This document shows, one piece after another, positions 28,528 through 36,777 of a DNA stretch of 37,485 bases. The stretch's first letter is position 1, and every line of letters begins with the position of its first letter. The translations under genes were made by a program, and so were the position numbers. A model generated the notes under the pieces. That model worked only from the letters and a program-made list of their open reading frames with translations. It was not told the DNA's origin and made no database searches. The stretch spans positions 1-37,485 of the forward strand of contig NZ_JASDDG010000036.1 in NCBI RefSeq assembly GCF_030407495.1, written 5' to 3'. Origin of the DNA: Arthrobacter sp. APC 3897 (GTDB lineage Bacteria > Actinomycetota > Actinomycetes > Actinomycetales > Micrococcaceae).

Positions 28528-28766
28528 CGGTGGCCGCACCCGGGCCTGTTGAACGGCCCTGCAGCACTCTCGTTGAGGCACTAAGGCTGGCTGTGCACGA
28601 CGCAACTGAAGAAGCTACGCTGATCGATGTCGAACTTGTTGCCCGGCAGCTGGACCTGGGCATTCAGCGGTATTGGGGCGCGGATCACGGCATCGGTTCC
28701 GATGAACTGCGCGCAACCGCTCGGGACATCATGGCGGCGAGGCAGCGTTCAGGCCGCGCCCGCTGA
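28524..28766 (+). CDS. Small hypothetical protein, coupled to the winged-helix gene
   Basis: 80 residues, no family recognised. Predicted mostly helical (LVEALRLAVHDATEEATLIDVELVARQLDLGIQRYW and DELRATARDIMAARQR), with no membrane segment or metal motif. The GTG start overlaps the preceding stop by 4 nt, so the two are probably translated together and may form a complex. The gene is supported by the coupling and by codon usage like the neighbours. Confidence 0.6.
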   Translation: MTVAAPGPVERPCSTLVEALRLAVHDATEEATLIDVELVARQLDLGIQRYWGADHGIGSDELRATARDIMAARQRSGRAR

Positions 28767-28844
28767 CCGGTACCAGCCGCAGCGGTTCGACAACACCGTC
28801 AGGTATGCCTGTGCGGAACGCCGAGCCAAGGAGCACACCCGCCT

Positions 28845-30632
28845 GTGACACTGACGACACCGTGGGGAGCGGACCTGGATCCCGAATCCGTTCTGCAGGA
28901 GTATCCCCGCCCTCAGCTTGTCCGGGACAGTTACCTCAATCTCAACGGCTTTTGGCAGTACGCCGTCACCTCGGTGCGCCGGGAGCAGCCGCCGGCGGAC
29001 CGCGACTGGGACGGACAGATTCTCGTCCCGTTCTCGCCCGAAGCACCGTTGTCCGGCGTCGGGCGCCAACTCCAGCCGCAGCAGTTCCTGTGGTACCGGC
29101 GGACGGTCCGGCTGCCGGCAGGTTTCGCCCGGGAACGGGTGCTGCTGCACTTCGGCGCGGTGGACCAAAGCTGCACGGTCACGGTCAACGGCATTCAGGT
29201 GGGCGGGCACGACGGCGGCTACCTCCCCTTCTCCCTGGACGTCACGGACGCGCTGGTGTCCGGTGCCGAGCAGGAAATTATGGTGCGGGTGCGCGACATC
29301 AGCGACACGGGCTACCATAGCCGCGGCAAACAGACCCTGGACCGCGGCGGTATTTGGTACACCGCGCAGTCCGGCATCTGGCAAACGGTCTGGCTGGAGT
29401 CTGTGCCGCGGACCAGCATCTCGCGGCTGGTTCTCGTGCCGGATCTGGAGTCCGTCTCGGTGACCGTGCTGCTGGACGGGGAGAACGACGACGCCCTGTC
29501 CGCGGCGATCACCGTGTCCGCCGGCGGACGCACTGTGGCGGACGCCGTCGTCGTTCCCGGGGAAGCCGTGCGGATCCCGGTGCCTGATCCGCATCTGTGG
29601 ACACCCGAGGATCCGTTCCTGTATGACCTGGACGTGCAGCTGCTGTCCGGCGGCCGGACGGTGGACAGCGTGCGCAGCTACACCGGACTGCGGACCTTTG
29701 GAACGGGACCGGATGAACGCGGCCATACCCGGCTCCTGCTCAACGGAAAACCGTACTTCCATGCCGGCTTGCTGGACCAGGGGTACTGGCCGGACGGGCT
29801 GTACACGGCGCCGTCGGATGCGGCTCTGGTGTATGACATCCAGACCGCGAAGGATCTGGGCTTCACCATGCTGCGCAAGCACATCAAGGTAGAGCCGCTG
29901 CGGTGGTATTACCACTGTGATCGGCTCGGCATGCTGATATGGCAGGACCTGGTCAGCGGCGGCCGTTCCTACCGGCATTCGGTGGTGACGGCGCCTGCCG
30001 TGGGACTGCCGCACCGTGATGACAGCGACTACGCTGCGTTTGGGCGTGCCGATGACCGCGGGCGGGAAGAGTTCCTGACGGAGCTGCGCGGCACCGTCGA
30101 CCTGTTGCGTAACAGTACCTCGCTGGCAGTCTGGGTTCCGTTCAACGAGGGCTGGGGCCAGTTTGACGCGAACGCCGTCACCGATCTGGTCCGGTCCCTG
30201 GACGCGACCCGCAGCATCGACCATGCCAGCGGCTGGCATGATCAGGGCGGGGGAGACCTCAAGAGCGTGCACGTGTATTTTGTTCCGTTTGTGCTCCGGA
30301 AGGGCTGGCTGCGGGACGGCCGCGCCGTCGTCCTGTCCGAGTACGGGGGCTACAGTCTGCGCGTTCCGGGTCACACCTTCAATGAGTTGGAGTTCGGCTA
30401 CCGCAAATTCAAGACACCGGACGCCCTGCGGCGGGCATGGATCAAGCTGCACCGCCGGCAGATCGAGCCTGCCGTGGCCCAGGGGCTGGCTGCGACCGTG
30501 TACACGCAGCTCACCGATGTGGAGGACGAAGTGAACGGGCTGCTCACCTATGACCGGCGGGTGGTGAAGATCGACGCCGACACGGTGCGGGAGACCAATG
30601 TCCGGCTGGCCCGTGCGGCCGGGGCGCCCTGA
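28845..30632 (+). CDS. Glycoside hydrolase family 2 protein
   Basis: 595 residues. The order is an N-terminal sugar-binding jelly roll (YLNLNGFWQYAV, FLWYRRTVRLP, VDQSCTVTVNGIQVGGHDGGY), an Ig-like domain and a C-terminal TIM barrel. The acid/base Glu is in VWVPFNEGWGQ and the nucleophile Glu is likely in VLSEYGGYS. Family members are beta-galactosidases, beta-glucuronidases or related; specificity is unknown. There is no signal peptide, so it acts in the cytoplasm. The GTG start has AAGGAG 11 nt upstream. It follows the small-gene pair by 78 nt and may be read from the same promoter; it ends 3 nt before the convergent AbiEi-type gene. Confidence 0.88.
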   Translation: MTLTTPWGADLDPESVLQEYPRPQLVRDSYLNLNGFWQYAVTSVRREQPPADRDWDGQILVPFSPEAPLSGVGRQLQPQQFLWYRRTVRLPAGFARERVLLHFGAVDQSCTVTVNGIQVGGHDGGYLPFSLDVTDALVSGAEQEIMVRVRDISDTGYHSRGKQTLDRGGIWYTAQSGIWQTVWLESVPRTSISRLVLVPDLESVSVTVLLDGENDDALSAAITVSAGGRTVADAVVVPGEAVRIPVPDPHLWTPEDPFLYDLDVQLLSGGRTVDSVRSYTGLRTFGTGPDERGHTRLLLNGKPYFHAGLLDQGYWPDGLYTAPSDAALVYDIQTAKDLGFTMLRKHIKVEPLRWYYHCDRLGMLIWQDLVSGGRSYRHSVVTAPAVGLPHRDDSDYAAFGRADDRGREEFLTELRGTVDLLRNSTSLAVWVPFNEGWGQFDANAVTDLVRSLDATRSIDHASGWHDQGGGDLKSVHVYFVPFVLRKGWLRDGRAVVLSEYGGYSLRVPGHTFNELEFGYRKFKTPDALRRAWIKLHRRQIEPAVAQGLAATVYTQLTDVEDEVNGLLTYDRRVVKIDADTVRETNVRLARAAGAP

Positions 30633-30635
30633 CCA

Positions 30636-31613
30636 TCAGCGGCGGTTCCTCTTTCCGGGCAGCCCTGCGCGGCGCAGCATGCTGGCCGGTGAATCAGGAT
30701 CATTCCGGGGTTTGAGGAGGTCGGACCAGGACCAGCGGACCAAGCCGACGCCGGTGGCCCGGATCGCATCCTCCCGCCGCTTCTCGAGGAAGAGGGTCTC
30801 CCGGTCAGCTGTGCCCGCCCGCCGGTTGGTGCCCGGGCTTCGGCTGGATGCCCCGGGTCCGTATTTCGCCGCTCCGTCGAACTCACCGACCAGTGAGTAG
30901 TCCTTCCAGAAAAAGTCGGTTCTCCCGATGAACTGTCCGCCCGCAGACCGGAACTCATATTGGAGCTCCGGCGGCGGAAATACCTGCAGATGCAAAACGG
31001 CCCGGGAGTACGATTCTCCGGGGGATTCTGAACGGCTGTCCGCGAAGGAGATCACTCGTTCCGCCCTGGTGCGCTTGCCCGCGTCCGGGAGGTTTCTGCT
31101 GAGAACCAGCAGGGCGTCCTTCTCCAGGGCGGGGAGGGTGCGTGCCGCATCGGGACGCAGTACATGGTCCATGGCAGGGACGGCACGCTCGAAGGGAAGC
31201 CGCGCGGCCAGATCGAGGACCGTTTGAGCACGTGACGTGAGGGTGAGGCCGTCCCGTAACGCAGTTGGTTCGAGCAAGGTCCGAGGAGTCCAGCGGATAT
31301 TTCCGCGGCGCCTCCCGTGAGAAGTGCCCGGTGCCGTAAGCAGGACTTCAGAGGTTCTGCCGATGACTGGTATACCCCAGATGACGGCGGCCGACTGCTG
31401 GATGAAGATGCGGGGTGCCTGTCCTTGATCCACGGCCGCGGTAATTCCGGCACGGTCCCGTTCCCGCTGCGGCATCTTCTGCCACTGGGCGGCTTGAACG
31501 TAAACCCCGGCACGGATCCGGACCAGTTCACCCGACTCACATCTCCGGGCAAGCGAACGTCTGCCGGTGCCATCGCGGTCGGCGTCGGTTGCATAGAGAA
31601 AGTCCGGATCCAT
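30636..31613 (-). CDS. AbiEi-type antitoxin domain fused to a nuclease-like (DUF559-type) domain
   Basis: 325 residues from the ATG at 31613. N-terminal winged helix (RRSLARRCESGELVRIRAGVYVQ, residues 19-40) and middle region (AAVIWGIPVIG, ARAQTVLDLA-like) match AbiEi-type transcriptional regulators of type IV toxin-antitoxin systems. The C-terminus, QYEFRSAGGQFIGRTDFFWKDYSLVGEFDGAAKYG (residues 218-252), looks like a Vsr/DUF559-type PD-(D/E)xK fold with candidate residues E200, D233, E244 and K250. No AbiEii nucleotidyltransferase toxin gene is adjacent. The longer upstream frame runs through the intergenic palindrome and is ignored. Whether the nuclease fold is active is unknown. Confidence 0.78.
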   Translation of the reverse strand: MDPDFLYATDADRDGTGRRSLARRCESGELVRIRAGVYVQAAQWQKMPQRERDRAGITAAVDQGQAPRIFIQQSAAVIWGIPVIGRTSEVLLTAPGTSHGRRRGNIRWTPRTLLEPTALRDGLTLTSRAQTVLDLAARLPFERAVPAMDHVLRPDAARTLPALEKDALLVLSRNLPDAGKRTRAERVISFADSRSESPGESYSRAVLHLQVFPPPELQYEFRSAGGQFIGRTDFFWKDYSLVGEFDGAAKYGPGASSRSPGTNRRAGTADRETLFLEKRREDAIRATGVGLVRWSWSDLLKPRNDPDSPASMLRRAGLPGKRNRR

Positions 31614-31715
31614 GAGACAACTGTGGCTCCCGACCGTCCTGCCTTCGATGGGCCGGCAACGATCTGTGGAAAACTCAGCCATGGAAAAGGGGACCGCTTT
31701 GGGCAGGGGCATCCG

Positions 31716-31761
31716 TTTTGGGATTCTGCTGCCGGTGCGGACCGGCAGTGATTTCCCAAAA
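31716..31761. repeat. 46-bp interrupted palindrome upstream of the AbiEi-type gene
   Basis: The outer arms TTTTGGGA (31716-31723) and TCCCAAAA (31754-31761) and the inner arms CTGCCGGT (31729-31736) and ACCGGCAG (31741-31748) are both perfect, separated by a symmetric 5-nt mismatch and a GCGG loop. It lies in the 178-nt gap between the VOC gene and the AbiEi-type gene. It may be a transcription terminator of the VOC gene or an operator for the AbiEi-like protein. The rest of the gap shows nothing clear. Confidence 0.65.
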
Positions 31762-31791
31762 GGTGTGCGGATGCCCGAAGCGGCAGCGGAA

Positions 31792-32442
31792 CTAGATCTC
31801 CACGAGGCCCTTGGCTGTGTTGAATGTGACGGACATGATGCCGGGCGTTCCCTTCGGGGAAATCCACGTGACGCCCACGTTCTCCAGCGGTTCCTCGGCC
31901 GGGGTGCCCAGCCACTGCGCCACGCGGTCAGCAGAGCCTGCAATGGTGAGCGAGTCCAGGTTCACGGCACCGGGCATTCCGGGCAGGGCTGCTGAGGGGT
32001 GCAGTTCTTCGGTCCCGTCATCCCAGCGCAGCATGTACGGCACCTGCGGGTCGGCGATCAGGCCGTTAATGCCAATCTGCCGCCAGGTCAGTTCCTGGCC
32101 GTCCGGGAACTTCCGGTTGCCCGGGACGGAAAGGCGTCCAAGCCTTTCTTCGAAAGGGGCGAGGTCATCGACCGCCACGCACCAGCCCATCCAGCCCCCG
32201 CCGCACTCCGAGCGCTGGCGCACGGCCTGGCCGAAGGGAGCCTTGTCCGAAGCAGGGTGGTTCAGGGCCTCCACCACCTCGACGTACTGGTGGTTGGCCA
32301 GGGGCAGAATCATGTTGCGCGTTCCAAAACGCGGGTGTACACCGCCCTTGACGAAGTCCGCTCCCAGGGCGGCAGCGATCCTCTCAGTTGTGGCCAAAAG
32401 ACCGTCGGATTCACTGGCATAAGAAACATGGTCCAAGCGCAT
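31792..32442 (-). CDS. VOC/glyoxalase-like domain protein
   Basis: 216 residues. It begins MRLDHVSYASESDGLLATTERIAAALGADF and has the segments FGTRNMILPLANHQYVEVVEAL and LTWRQIGINGLIADPQVPYMLRWDD, which match the glyoxalase-like (Glyoxalase_3) group of the vicinal oxygen chelate fold. Metal ligands and substrate are not clear. On the minus strand, CAAAAT (32455-32450) lies 7 nt before the ATG, suggesting a leaderless transcript. It is upstream of the AbiEi-type gene on the same strand. Confidence 0.83.
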   Translation of the reverse strand: MRLDHVSYASESDGLLATTERIAAALGADFVKGGVHPRFGTRNMILPLANHQYVEVVEALNHPASDKAPFGQAVRQRSECGGGWMGWCVAVDDLAPFEERLGRLSVPGNRKFPDGQELTWRQIGINGLIADPQVPYMLRWDDGTEELHPSAALPGMPGAVNLDSLTIAGSADRVAQWLGTPAEEPLENVGVTWISPKGTPGIMSVTFNTAKGLVEI

Positions 32443-32621
32443 GCGGCCTATTTTGGCACGTTGTGACGCACCTCTCGACTAAGGGCGCCCTAAGCCCGGA
32501 ACAACCGGCTTTTGACCCGGCGCGGACCGCGGCACACGGTTCCCGGGAGCGACCGACATCCGGAGAAATGAACCGTCACAGACCTTGCAGGCACCGGGCA
32601 TATCCGTTTTCATAGGGGATA
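32443..32621. promoter_or_regulatory. Intergenic region with promoters of the VOC gene and the metY-metX riboswitch
   Basis: It contains a minus-strand -10 for the VOC gene (CAAAAT), a perfect 10-bp palindrome AGGGCGCCCT (32482-32491), and an imperfect hairpin AAGCC(C)GG/CCGGCTT followed by TT (about 32493-32513). A weak plus-strand promoter TTGCAG (32585-32590), 18 nt, TTCATA (32609-32614) would start transcription a few bases before the aptamer. Confidence 0.4.
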
Positions 32622-32737
32622 GGTCATGAGTGCCAGCAGATAGCCCCGGCTTGCTGGCCGGCAACCCTCCAACCGCGGTGGGGTGCCCCGGGTGAAGACC
32701 TGGCCCTGCCTCAACTGATGCAGGGCAAGCGCGGGTC
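32622..32737 (+). ncRNA. SAM-IV riboswitch aptamer
   Basis: The sequence matches the known SAM-IV consensus almost base for base: GGTCATGAGTGCCAGC, then GCCCCGGCTTGCTGGCCGGC, AACCCTCCAACCGCGG, TGGGGTGCCCCGGGTGA and AGACC closing P1, followed by the P5 hairpin CCCTGC...GCAGGG and the 3' pseudoknot segment AAGCGCGGGTC. SAM-IV senses S-adenosylmethionine and is found upstream of methionine genes in actinobacteria. It lies 69 nt before metY, so high SAM should turn metY-metX off. Confidence 0.95.
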
Positions 32738-32783
32738 ACACGTGGCTGCCGGTAATGTTTTCCGGCCAGAAGTCCCGGTGCGG

Positions 32784-32798
32784 CCCTTAGGTTAAGGG
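32784..32798 (+). promoter_or_regulatory. Shine-Dalgarno-sequestering hairpin of metY
   Basis: CCCTTA-GGT-TAAGGG forms a perfect 6-bp stem whose 3' arm is most of the metY ribosome binding site AAGGGAG (32794-32800), 6 nt before the ATG. No intrinsic terminator is visible between the aptamer and metY, so the riboswitch probably controls translation initiation. Confidence 0.65.
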
Positions 32799-32806
32799 AG
32801 CATTCA

Positions 32807-34123
32807 ATGTCAGGAAACTGGTCCTTCGAAACCCGTCAGATCCATGCCGGTCAGGAGCCAGACGCCGTCACAGGCGCCCGTGCCCTGCCCATCTATCAAA
32901 CCTCCTCCTTTGTCTTCCCCAGCGCCGAAGCAGCGGCCAACCGGTTTGCCCTGGCGGAGCTGGCTCCGATCTACACCCGCATCGGCAACCCCACCCAGGA
33001 GGCCGTTGAAAACCGGATTGCGTCCCTTGAAGGCGGGCTGGGTGCGCTGCTGCTTGCCTCAGGCCAGGCGGCGGAGACCCTCGCCATCCTCAACGTGGCC
33101 GAGGCCGGAGACCATATTGTTGCCAGCCCCAGCCTCTACGGCGGCACGTATAACCTGTTCAAGCACACGCTGAAGAAGTTCGGCATTGAGACCACGTTTG
33201 TCCAGGACCCGGACAACCTGGAGCAGTGGCGTGCAGCAGTGCAGCCCAACACGAAGGCCTTCTTCGGTGAGGTGGTCTCCAATCCGCGGCAGGACGTGCT
33301 GGACATCGAGGGCATCAGCGCGGTGGCCCATGAGGCCGGCGTGCCGCTGATCGTGGACAACACGCTGGCCACCCCCTACCTGATCCGCCCCATCGAGTGG
33401 GGCGCGGACATTGTGGTGCACTCGGCCACCAAGTATCTGGGCGGGCACGGCACCTCCATCGCCGGCGTGATCGTGGATTCGGGCAACTTCGACTTCGGCG
33501 CTGATCCGGAGAAGTTCCCCGGCTTCAACACCCCGGACGAGAGCTACAACGGACTGGTGTACGCCCGCGACCTCGGTGCCGACGGCGTGCTGGGCGCCAA
33601 CCTCGCCTACGTCCTCAAGGCCCGGGTCCAGCTGCTGCGCGACCTGGGTGCGTCCGTGTCCCCGTTCAACGCCTTCCTGATTGCCCAGGGGCTGGAAACC
33701 CTGAGCCTGCGCGTGGAACGCCACGTCAGCAACGCCGTCGCGGTGGCCAAGTGGCTGGAAGGGCACGACGACGTTGTCTCCGTGGCCTATGCGGGCCTGG
33801 AATCCAGCCCGTGGTTCGAACGCGGCCGCAAATACGGGCCGCGCGGAACCGGTGCCATTGTGTCCTTCGAGATCAGCGGCGGCGTCGACGCCGGCAAGCG
33901 TTTCGTGGATGCCCTGGACCTGCACTCCCATGTGGCGAACGTGGGCGACGTACGTTCACTGGTAATCCATCCGGCGTCGACCACGCACAGCCAGCTGGGG
34001 GCCGAGGCCCAGCTGGCGGCAGGAGTCAGCCCCGGCCTGGTGCGGCTCTCCGTGGGCATCGAGCACATCGATGACATTCTTGCGGACCTTGACGCCGGAT
34101 TCCGGGCAGCCAAGGGAGCGTAG
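32807..34123 (+). CDS. metY: O-acetylhomoserine sulfhydrylase
   Basis: 438 residues, PLP enzyme making homocysteine from O-acetylhomoserine and sulfide. Landmarks are the start [50 protein letters not shown], the PLP-Asp region [14 protein letters not shown], the Schiff-base Lys in [13 protein letters not shown] and [14 protein letters not shown]. Length and sequence fit MetY rather than cystathionine gamma-synthase. Directly downstream of the SAM-IV riboswitch and 8 nt before metX, which supplies its substrate. Confidence 0.96.
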   Translation: MSGNWSFETRQIHAGQEPDAVTGARALPIYQTSSFVFPSAEAAANRFALAELAPIYTRIGNPTQEAVENRIASLEGGLGALLLASGQAAETLAILNVAEAGDHIVASPSLYGGTYNLFKHTLKKFGIETTFVQDPDNLEQWRAAVQPNTKAFFGEVVSNPRQDVLDIEGISAVAHEAGVPLIVDNTLATPYLIRPIEWGADIVVHSATKYLGGHGTSIAGVIVDSGNFDFGADPEKFPGFNTPDESYNGLVYARDLGADGVLGANLAYVLKARVQLLRDLGASVSPFNAFLIAQGLETLSLRVERHVSNAVAVAKWLEGHDDVVSVAYAGLESSPWFERGRKYGPRGTGAIVSFEISGGVDAGKRFVDALDLHSHVANVGDVRSLVIHPASTTHSQLGAEAQLAAGVSPGLVRLSVGIEHIDDILADLDAGFRAAKGA

Positions 34124-34131
34124 CGGTCAGC

Positions 34132-35295
34132 GTGATACCTCCTTTCGCCTCAGGCCTCGCCGGGACAGCGGCCGGGACCGCCTTGCCGCAGCACTCCGCC
34201 CCTGACCTGGACGGGGTGCTGCGCCATGCCCGCATCGGCAGCCTTGACCTGGAAACCGGCGGCCATCTGCCGGACGTTTCCCTTGCCTATGAAACGTGGG
34301 GGACGCTGAACGCGGACGCCACAAATGCCGTGCTGGTGGCCCATGCCCTCACCGGCAGCACGCATGTGGCGAAGGGGAGCAGCGACGAGGACGGCTGGTG
34401 GGACGCACTGGTGGGCCCGGGCAAAACGGTGGACACGGACCGCTTCTTTGTGGTGGCGGTCAACATGATCGGCGGCTGCTATGGGTCCACCGGTCCCTCG
34501 TCCCTGGACGAGCACGGCCGGCCCTGGGGATCCCGGTTCCCGTTTGTCACCATCCGAGACTCGGTGCGGGCGGAATCCCGGCTGGCTAATCTGCTGGGAA
34601 TCCGGGCCTGGCACACTGTGCTCGGCGGGTCGCTGGGCGGTGCCCGTGCCCTGGAATGGGCCGCTACCGAGCCCGGCCGGGTGCAGCGCTGCGCTGTTAT
34701 TGCCTGTACCGCTGTCAGTTCCGCGGAGCAGATTGCCTTTGGCCAGGCGCAGCTGGAAGCCATCCGCCTGGATCCGGACTTCAACGGCGGCGACTATTAC
34801 AACGGCAGGGCCCCCGTGGCGGGTCTGGGCCTGGCCCGCCGGATTGCGCACATTACTTACCGCTCCGAAGCAGAGCTGGAGTACCGCTTTGGCAACGGGG
34901 CGCAACTGCAGGAGGATCCGCTGGGATCCGCGCTTCCGGCAGCACGCGGGCGTTATGCGGTGGAGAGCTATCTGGACCATCAGGCCCGGAAGCTTGCCGG
35001 CCGGTTCGACGCCAACAGCTACCTGCTGCTGACCGAGGCGTTGATGAGCCACAATGTGGCCCGCGGCCGCGGAACCGTCCGCCGGGCGCTGGCTAACGTC
35101 GAGGCCGAATTCTTCATCGCCGCGGTGGATTCGGACCGGCTTTACCTTCCGCAGCATTCCTTCGAGTTGGCCGCTGCCCTGCCCCGGAAAACCAATGTGC
35201 ACATGATCAGTGCCCCGATCGGCCACGACGGGTTCCTCACGGACGTTGAACAGATCGGCGTCCCGCTGCGGGAACGGTTCTTCGGGGAGCCCTAG
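34132..35295 (+). CDS. metX: Homoserine O-acetyltransferase
   Basis: 387 residues, alpha/beta-hydrolase that acetylates homoserine. Motifs: LAYETWGTLNADATNAVLVAHALTGS, IGGCYGSTGPSS, the nucleophile Ser in VLGGSLGGARALEWA, the Asp in VDSDRLYLPQHS and the His in IGHDGFL. The annotated start is GTG at 34132, with a poorly placed GGGAG; a slightly later start is possible. It is co-transcribed with metY and therefore under the same SAM riboswitch. No terminator hairpin is obvious after it. Confidence 0.94.
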   Translation: MIPPFASGLAGTAAGTALPQHSAPDLDGVLRHARIGSLDLETGGHLPDVSLAYETWGTLNADATNAVLVAHALTGSTHVAKGSSDEDGWWDALVGPGKTVDTDRFFVVAVNMIGGCYGSTGPSSLDEHGRPWGSRFPFVTIRDSVRAESRLANLLGIRAWHTVLGGSLGGARALEWAATEPGRVQRCAVIACTAVSSAEQIAFGQAQLEAIRLDPDFNGGDYYNGRAPVAGLGLARRIAHITYRSEAELEYRFGNGAQLQEDPLGSALPAARGRYAVESYLDHQARKLAGRFDANSYLLLTEALMSHNVARGRGTVRRALANVEAEFFIAAVDSDRLYLPQHSFELAAALPRKTNVHMISAPIGHDGFLTDVEQIGVPLRERFFGEP

Positions 35296-35351
35296 CCGGG
35301 CGGCGGAGCCCTACCCTTGCGAAGACTGCCTGAACATGGCAGAAACAACGC

Positions 35352-35792
35352 ATGGGTGATTCGATTCGCGTGGCTGCGCAGGCACAGTGCTCCCCGGCCC
35401 GGCTCTGGCATACGCTCGTGGACAACAGGGCTGCGTGGTGGCCGGAACTGGAGTTCACCGCCAGCCCCGGTTCGCCGTTGACGGAACGGACAAACGATGA
35501 CAACGGCGGGGGCGAGCAGCGGGCCTCGGGCACCGTGCTGGCGGTGGCGCGGGACCGGCTGCTGTCCTTCCGGTGGACCATGCCCGAGTGGAATGCGCAC
35601 ACGGTGGTGAGCATTCAGCTGGCGTCCTCCCCGGGACCGGACGCGGAAACTGATTACACCGACGTCGTCGTCACCGAAAGCGGTTTAGGCGGCCTGACGG
35701 AGGGCGCCGACGTGGCCCGCACGCACACCGAGGAATGGGCGGGCCATCTGGCGAACCTGATCTCACTGGCGGAAAGCGCAACGCCCGGTTAG
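35352..35792 (+). CDS. SRPBCC (AHSA1-like) domain protein
   Basis: 146 residues. The pattern IRVAAQAQCSPARLWHTLVDNRAAWWPELEF, SGTVLAVARDRLLSFRWTMPEW, TDVVVTESGLGG and a final helix HTEEWAGHLANLISLAESA is that of the START/Bet v1-like AHSA1 group, which binds hydrophobic ligands or partners. No function can be assigned. Its stop overlaps the convergent SGNH gene stop by 4 nt (35789-35792), leaving no room for a terminator. Confidence 0.82.
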   Translation: MGDSIRVAAQAQCSPARLWHTLVDNRAAWWPELEFTASPGSPLTERTNDDNGGGEQRASGTVLAVARDRLLSFRWTMPEWNAHTVVSIQLASSPGPDAETDYTDVVVTESGLGGLTEGADVARTHTEEWAGHLANLISLAESATPG

Positions 35793-36712
35793 TCAGCCGA
35801 ACCCGGGGGCATGCCGGGGCCGCCGAACATGGGCGCGGCTGCGGGACGTTTAGCGGAGATGCCGTCGCCGGAAGACCGGTGGCGCACCCGCCGGACCACC
35901 CACGGCATGAAGTACTCACGGGCCCAGGTCAGGTCTTCGGTGCGGGCGGTCCGCCAGTTTTTGACCTGCACCGGCTTGGGCTCCAGGGGCTGCAGCGAAT
36001 GCGGAACGGCGAGGGTTTCCAGCACCATGGCCGCAATGGTGTGATGTCCCAGCGGTGAGAAATGCAGCCGGTCCGGTGCCCACATCTCCCGGTTGCTCAG
36101 CTGGCGCAACGCCCACATGTCAGCGATCACGGCGTCATGCCGGGCGGCCACGGTCCGGAGGTTCTCGTTGTAAATGGCCACCCGGCCGCGGACACTGCCG
36201 ATCACCGGCGTGGAGCCGAGGTCCGGCCCGGTGAAAAGCACCACGGTGGCGCCGCCGGAGGTGAGCCGTCCCACCGCGGCATCCATCTTCTCTGCCAGCT
36301 TATCGGGGTCCCCGCCGGGACGGATGACGTCATTGCCGCCGGCGCAGATGGAGATCAGGTCCGGCTGCAGGTCCATGGCCGGTTCCAGCTGTTGCTCAAT
36401 GATTTTGTCCAGCAGCCGTCCCCGAATGGCCAGATTGGCGTAGGCGAAGCCGTCGCGGGTGCGTGCCAGTTCCTCGGCCACCCGGTCCGCCCAGCCGCGG
36501 TGTCCGCCGGGGCTCTGGGGGTTGGGGTCGCCGATTCCCTCGGTAAAAGAGTCACCGATGGCCACGTAGCGGGTCCAGGGATGGGCCTCAGCCTCCTGGC
36601 CCGCAGCGGGTGCCGCGGCGGGGGACGGCGGTGCGGCTGCCGCCGTGGATGGGGGAGCGGCTGCCGGTGTGGACGGTGTTTCGGGGATGGAAGGTGAAGT
36701 CACCACACCCAT
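35789..36712 (-). CDS. SGNH/GDSL-family hydrolase
   Basis: 307 residues. A low-complexity Ala/Pro N-terminus (about 40 aa, no clear signal peptide) is followed by SGNH block I with the nucleophile Ser (YVAIGDSFTEGIGDP), block III (ISICAGGNDVIRPGG, Asn) and block V (DRLHFSPLGHHTIA, Asp/His). Typical activities are esterase, lipase or deacetylase on carbohydrate or lipid esters; the substrate is unknown. A C-terminal extension rich in Arg, then Ala/Pro/Gly, follows. It is divergent from the next hydrolase. Confidence 0.88.
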   Translation of the reverse strand: MGVVTSPSIPETPSTPAAAPPSTAAAAPPSPAAAPAAGQEAEAHPWTRYVAIGDSFTEGIGDPNPQSPGGHRGWADRVAEELARTRDGFAYANLAIRGRLLDKIIEQQLEPAMDLQPDLISICAGGNDVIRPGGDPDKLAEKMDAAVGRLTSGGATVVLFTGPDLGSTPVIGSVRGRVAIYNENLRTVAARHDAVIADMWALRQLSNREMWAPDRLHFSPLGHHTIAAMVLETLAVPHSLQPLEPKPVQVKNWRTARTEDLTWAREYFMPWVVRRVRHRSSGDGISAKRPAAAPMFGGPGMPPGSAD

Positions 36713-36777
36713 CCTGCCAAGGAGGGCCGGGCTACGCGACCGTAGGTTCGCGAACCGGCCGTGCCATGATAAATATC

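Noticed and set aside
31614-31943. Upstream extension of the AbiEi-type frame into the VOC gene
   Set aside because: The sequence is compositionally unlike the protein, runs through the palindrome and overlaps the VOC coding region.
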